Below are positions 21,809 through 23,554 of a DNA stretch of 23,554 nucleotides, piece after piece (the first letter of the stretch is position 1; every line of letters begins with the position of its first letter). The notes below the pieces were generated by a model, which was not told where the DNA came from, searched no databases, and saw nothing but the letters and a program-made list of their open reading frames with translations. The position numbers were made by a program, and so were the translations under genes. Origin of the DNA: a virus. The stretch spans positions 1-23,554 of the IMG/VR virus record IMGVR_UViG_3300042465_002716. The stretch is one strand, 5' to 3'.

Positions 21809-22197
21809 TACCATCTCCCTAGTATGCCCGCAGCTGCTCGCTGGGCCTGTTGTTGCATGACGGTTCGTTTGAGTTCACAGTAAGTGACACTGGCCTGGCC
21901 CTTGGATGTGCGTGTATACATGTCTTCCACAGTGGCCTGCATGGGTGCGATCAACCGGATCACATCTTTTTGTAGAGCACCTTTGCTAGCACTGTAGAGT
22001 TCAAACCAACGCAGGTCATCACGTATGCGAGTGATCTGAGCCAGTTGATCCCCAGCACAGTTGAGTCGATCTATGCCCAGTCTAACGTCTACAATGCGGG
22101 CACTTTGATTGTCGTCCCAGAATGAAGGTATCCATGTGCTCACAGTGGCACAACCCGATATCAGCACAGAGACTATGATAGTAAAGATGAGTTTCAT
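21808..22197 (-). CDS. Lipoprotein of T4-like phages
   Basis: 129 residues. Type II signal peptide MKLIFTIIVSVLISGC with lipobox ISG-C (C16), followed by WIPSFWDDNQSARIVDVRLGI and a helical domain with two further Cys (about 47 and 107) that may form a disulfide. It should be acylated at the inner or outer membrane. Lipoproteins of this kind (Trp-Ile-Pro-Ser-Phe-Trp-Asp-Asp) recur in T4-like phages (memory), function unknown; a lysis/spanin-related or superinfection role is possible but not shown. The late box ends 6 bases before the ATG, so a leaderless start is predicted. First gene of the operon ending in AlgH. Confidence 0.82.
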   Translation of the reverse strand: MKLIFTIIVSVLISGCATVSTWIPSFWDDNQSARIVDVRLGIDRLNCAGDQLAQITRIRDDLRWFELYSASKGALQKDVIRLIAPMQATVEDMYTRTSKGQASVTYCELKRTVMQQQAQRAAAGILGRW

Positions 22198-22202
22198 GTA
22201 GA

Positions 22203-22210
22203 TATTTACC
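22203..22210 (-). promoter_or_regulatory. Late box GGTAAATA, leaderless geometry
   Basis: The last A is 6 bases before the ATG at 22197, predicting transcription from that A. Lies just after the stop (22212-22214) of the upstream gene. Confidence 0.6.
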
Positions 22211-22211
22211 C

Positions 22212-22433
22212 TTATTCAGGCCAATCGCAGGCCACGATCATGGCGCCCAAAGCTGCTTCTGCACGAGGGATACTGGGCTCATCAAAAGGTTGATCATAGA
22301 CCGCCAGTTGATAGCGAACATTGGGTGCAGAACCCACAGTGATGACCAAGCTGCGATTCTCAGGCACCGCAGCCCATGCTCGTATCGCAGCAAGATCTTC
22401 ATGTCGGGGAATATCATAGAGTTGACGGTTCAT
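22212..22433 (-). CDS. Small protein of unknown function
   Basis: 73 residues from the ATG at 22433; a longer reading from 22451 is rejected because the late box (22438-22445) would be inside it. MNRQLYDIPRHEDLAAIRAWAAVPE, then LVITVGSAPNVRYQLAVYDQ and a C-terminal ALGAMIVACDWPE. Mixed alpha/beta, acidic, no known motif. The late box ends 5 bases before the ATG and no SD is seen. Confidence 0.65.
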   Translation of the reverse strand: MNRQLYDIPRHEDLAAIRAWAAVPENRSLVITVGSAPNVRYQLAVYDQPFDEPSIPRAEAALGAMIVACDWPE

Positions 22434-22437
22434 CTTG

Positions 22438-22445
22438 TATTTACA
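22438..22445 (-). promoter_or_regulatory. Late box TGTAAATA, leaderless geometry
   Basis: The last A is 5 bases before the ATG at 22433. Confidence 0.5.
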
Positions 22446-22465
22446 CCACACAGGTTAATTTTGTA

Positions 22466-22478
22466 GCTGCGAAGCAGC
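22466..22478 (-). terminator. Weak hairpin after the gene at 22505
   Basis: Stem GCTGC/GCAGC, three-base loop. On the minus strand it is followed by TACAAAATT rather than a T run, so termination is doubtful. Confidence 0.3.
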
Positions 22479-22504
22479 AGCGCGAGATTGTTGTGCAGAA
22501 AATT

Positions 22505-22750
22505 TTACACATAATCCTCGCCAGGAACACGATGTATGATATCCCAGTAGCGTAACACAAACTCTGACTCTAATGTGCTGTCAGTGGGTATCCAATATCT
22601 GCAACGATTCAGGTGCACTTCCATGGGCAGGTTATTGGCCTGTGCCCAAGACCAAGCGGAGTCACCGCCGTGATCCAAGTGTTCATTGAGTATGCCATAA
22701 CAGCGCATGGGTGTTTGCACTGTGCGTTCTGCTGTGGTTAGTTTGCGCAT
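22505..22750 (-). CDS. Small protein of unknown function
   Basis: 81 residues from the ATG at 22750, exactly where the late box predicts the start; longer readings upstream would run through that box and the divergent promoter. MRKLTTAERTVQTPMRC, HLDHGGDSAWSWAQANNL, LNRCRYWIPTD, VLRYWDIIHRVPGED. Trp/His-rich, soluble, no recognised motif. No SD. Divergent from the gene at 22815. Confidence 0.65.
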   Translation of the reverse strand: MRKLTTAERTVQTPMRCYGILNEHLDHGGDSAWSWAQANNLPMEVHLNRCRYWIPTDSTLESEFVLRYWDIIHRVPGEDYV

Positions 22751-22755
22751 GGAAG

Positions 22756-22763
22756 TATTTAAG
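22756..22763 (-). promoter_or_regulatory. Late box CTTAAATA, leaderless geometry
   Basis: The last A is 6 bases before the ATG at 22750. Confidence 0.5.
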
Positions 22764-22801
22764 TTTTTACTGAGCGTAGAAGCCCATAAACAGGAAGGGC
22801 A

Positions 22802-22809
22802 ATTAAATA
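22802..22809 (+). promoter_or_regulatory. Late box ATTAAATA, leaderless geometry
   Basis: The last A is 6 bases before the ATG at 22815. Together with the box at 22756-22763 it forms a divergent pair in a 64-base gap between genes. Confidence 0.55.
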
Positions 22810-22814
22810 TTAAC

Positions 22815-22985
22815 ATGAGCACAGAGTATAACATACGCACAGATTGGGATGCACATGGTGAACGATACACTGTGCTGAAGAACAATCGTGTGGTGATCAT
22901 CACTCGCTGTAGAAGCATTATCACGAAATGGTTTCCCTTGATGTGGATGGACACTAGTGGGATACCTGATGTGGTTGGGATCTAG
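22815..22985 (+). CDS. Small protein, 56 residues
   Basis: Start ATG 22815 is set by the late box six bases before; an in-frame upstream reading would cross that box and the opposite gene. MSTEYNIRTDWDAHGERYTVLKNNR, then VVIITRCRSIITKWF, then MWMDTSGIPDVVGI. Hydrophobic middle with charged flanks, perhaps a small beta protein. Unknown. Confidence 0.55.
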   Translation: MSTEYNIRTDWDAHGERYTVLKNNRVVIITRCRSIITKWFPLMWMDTSGIPDVVGI

Positions 22986-23015
22986 CATAATTACAAGACA
23001 ACATAAAGGACTGAC

Positions 23016-23183
23016 ATGACGATTTGGCTATTGGTATTTTGGTTGCAGTATCCGGAAAATCACACAGTGTATACAGAGTATAAGACTGAACGAGAGTGTA
23101 GAGATGCAGAGCACTTATGGCAGCGCAGACTGAACATAGTGGGTTCACAGCTGAGAGCGGAGTGCAGGGAGAAACGATTATGA
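23016..23183 (+). CDS. Small membrane-anchored protein, 55 residues
   Basis: ATG 23016 with AAAGGA about 6 bases upstream; the stop overlaps the next ATG (ATGA). MTIWLLVFWLQYP is a short hydrophobic N-terminus, followed by a polar segment with EYKTERECRDAEHLW and a C-terminal RAECREKRL; the two Cys could pair. The layout resembles a small periplasm-facing anchored protein, but the hydrophobic stretch is short. Unknown function; forms a unit with the next gene. Confidence 0.6.
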   Translation: MTIWLLVFWLQYPENHTVYTEYKTERECRDAEHLWQRRLNIVGSQLRAECREKRL

Positions 23184-23338
23184 AATGGCTGATCTTCCTG
23201 ATATATTGGATCAGTCTAGTATATACAATGCGACAGGGCGATCTATGGATGTGGTTGATACTGATGCCTTCATTCTTGTTGCTGTGGATGTGGGCTGAGG
23301 AACAAGATCAGGACAATGGCCCCGCTGCAATGGATTAG
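23180..23338 (+). CDS. Small two-helix membrane protein
   Basis: 52 residues. Two hydrophobic helices (about 2-16 and 22-40: MKWLIFLIYWISLVYT, LWMWLILMPSFLLLWMW) with a short turn, then an acidic tail EEQDQDNG. The size and topology are those of small phage holins, but the many Trp and the lack of a family match make this only a possibility. ATGA overlap with the preceding small anchored protein, so the two may act together. Confidence 0.65.
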   Translation: MKWLIFLIYWISLVYTMRQGDLWMWLILMPSFLLLWMWAEEQDQDNGPAAMD

Positions 23339-23342
23339 CGTA

Positions 23343-23511
23343 TATGCGTTTACACGCATAATTGCACAGTAAATGCAGAAAAGTGTGATTTACTGTTGGC
23401 CTGAATGCTTGTAGAGGCCGCTAAAGCAGCCGTGGGAGACCAAATGGTGTGGTTTAGTGTGACAAAGTGCAATAAAGTGTGGAATTGTGTGACCATTTGA
23501 GCATAGCCTCT
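23343..23511. other. Non-coding structured region with phased GTG array
   Basis: Seen: hairpin TATGCGT/ACGCATA (23343-23360), hairpin CAGTAAAT/ATTTACTG (23367-23395), long inverted repeat CAAATGGT/ACCATTTG (23441-23448 / 23492-23499) and a flanking AGAGGC/GCCTCT pair (23413-23418 / 23506-23511). Inside the long inverted repeat GTG recurs at 23447, 23457, 23467, 23477 and 23487, exactly 10 bp apart. No gene is seen in 23339-23554. Could be a protein-binding site, an origin or a structured RNA. Confidence 0.55.
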
Positions 23512-23554
23512 CCAACCACCGGTCTTGACTCTTGTAACACTATGGATTCTACCC

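Noticed and set aside
22951-23148. Minus-strand open frame at 22954-23148 and plus-strand start at 23117
   Set aside because: It overlaps the coupled small genes at 23016 and 23180, which have SD and ATGA support; the long reading lacks both.
23512-23554. Possible tRNA or promoter at the window end
   Set aside because: No cloverleaf can be folded; the TTGACT with a weak TATGGA does not make a convincing promoter, and the region is cut by the window edge.
1-23554. CRISPR arrays, insertion sequences, rRNA or tRNA genes
   Set aside because: No spaced repeats, transposase or terminal repeats, and no rRNA or tRNA gene were found; only the short rRNA-like string at 7140-7166.

Overview
The window looks like part of the genome of a large T4-like myovirus (Caudoviricetes). 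Genes are packed with almost no spacing, and many neighbours overlap by ATGA or TAATG. Late-type promoter boxes (NNTAAATA, compare T4 TATAAATA) stand before many genes. There is a long fibre with collagen-like repeats, a PA14/GLEYA-like virion protein, an ATP-dependent DNA ligase, and many small proteins that I recognise from memory as resembling those of marine and freshwater T4-like phages such as cyanophages. No capsid, terminase, portal or polymerase gene lies here, so the phage assignment rests on the accessory and structural proteins. The host is not identified. The C4-type 5-aminolevulinate synthase argues against a cyanobacterium and fits an alphaproteobacterial host or gene donor. The early promoters are textbook sigma70 (TTGACA-N17-TATAAT).

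Layout. 1-1.4 kb: three minus-strand genes (a coiled-coil/membrane protein, an unknown, a probable virion protein) with two rho-independent terminators. 1.5-3.7 kb: a minus-strand operon of a short protein, a pol-beta-type nucleotidyltransferase and a ligase-like (KxDG) nucleotidyltransferase. 3.8-5.0 kb: plus-strand small genes, a lipase-like hydrolase and a small conserved protein. 5.1-9.6 kb: fatty-acid desaturase, HAD phosphatase, class I amidotransferase-like (BPL_N) protein, two proteins with possible capsid-targeting N-termini, and an exported nuclease. 9.6-15.2 kb: minus-strand block with an ATP-grasp-like protein, a conserved unknown, a previously untracked 49-residue protein with 11 cysteines, the 1059-residue fibre, a small acidic protein and the PA14-like protein. 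15.3-17.4 kb: hemA (ALAS), convergent with a cupin gene and clpP. 17.5-20.6 kb: HNH nuclease, then a DNA ligase operon ending in a DksA/TraR-like zinc protein. 20.5-22.4 kb: minus-strand operon of lipoprotein, two small proteins and a YqgE/AlgH protein. 22.5-23.3 kb: tiny genes around a divergent promoter. 23.34-23.55 kb: non-coding sequence with strong inverted repeats and a 10-bp-phased GTG array. There is no gene-free stretch longer than about 220 bases.

How it fits together. Two promoter classes are visible: six sigma70 promoters, all with exactly 17-bp spacers, and about nineteen late-type boxes. The most striking pattern is that in about ten genes the late box ends 5-9 bases (mostly 5 or 6) before the ATG, so transcription should start at or next to the start codon (leaderless mRNA). 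Some of these boxes are built into the upstream stop codon. A second pattern is that several functionally unrelated proteins share short N-termini ending in a possible (L/I)xE cleavage site. This recalls the T4 capsid-targeting sequence and suggests a set of proteins packaged in the head and injected, including both nucleotidyltransferases. The metabolic genes (ALAS, desaturase, HAD, amidotransferase-like, cupin, hydrolase) look like auxiliary genes that reshape the host during infection.
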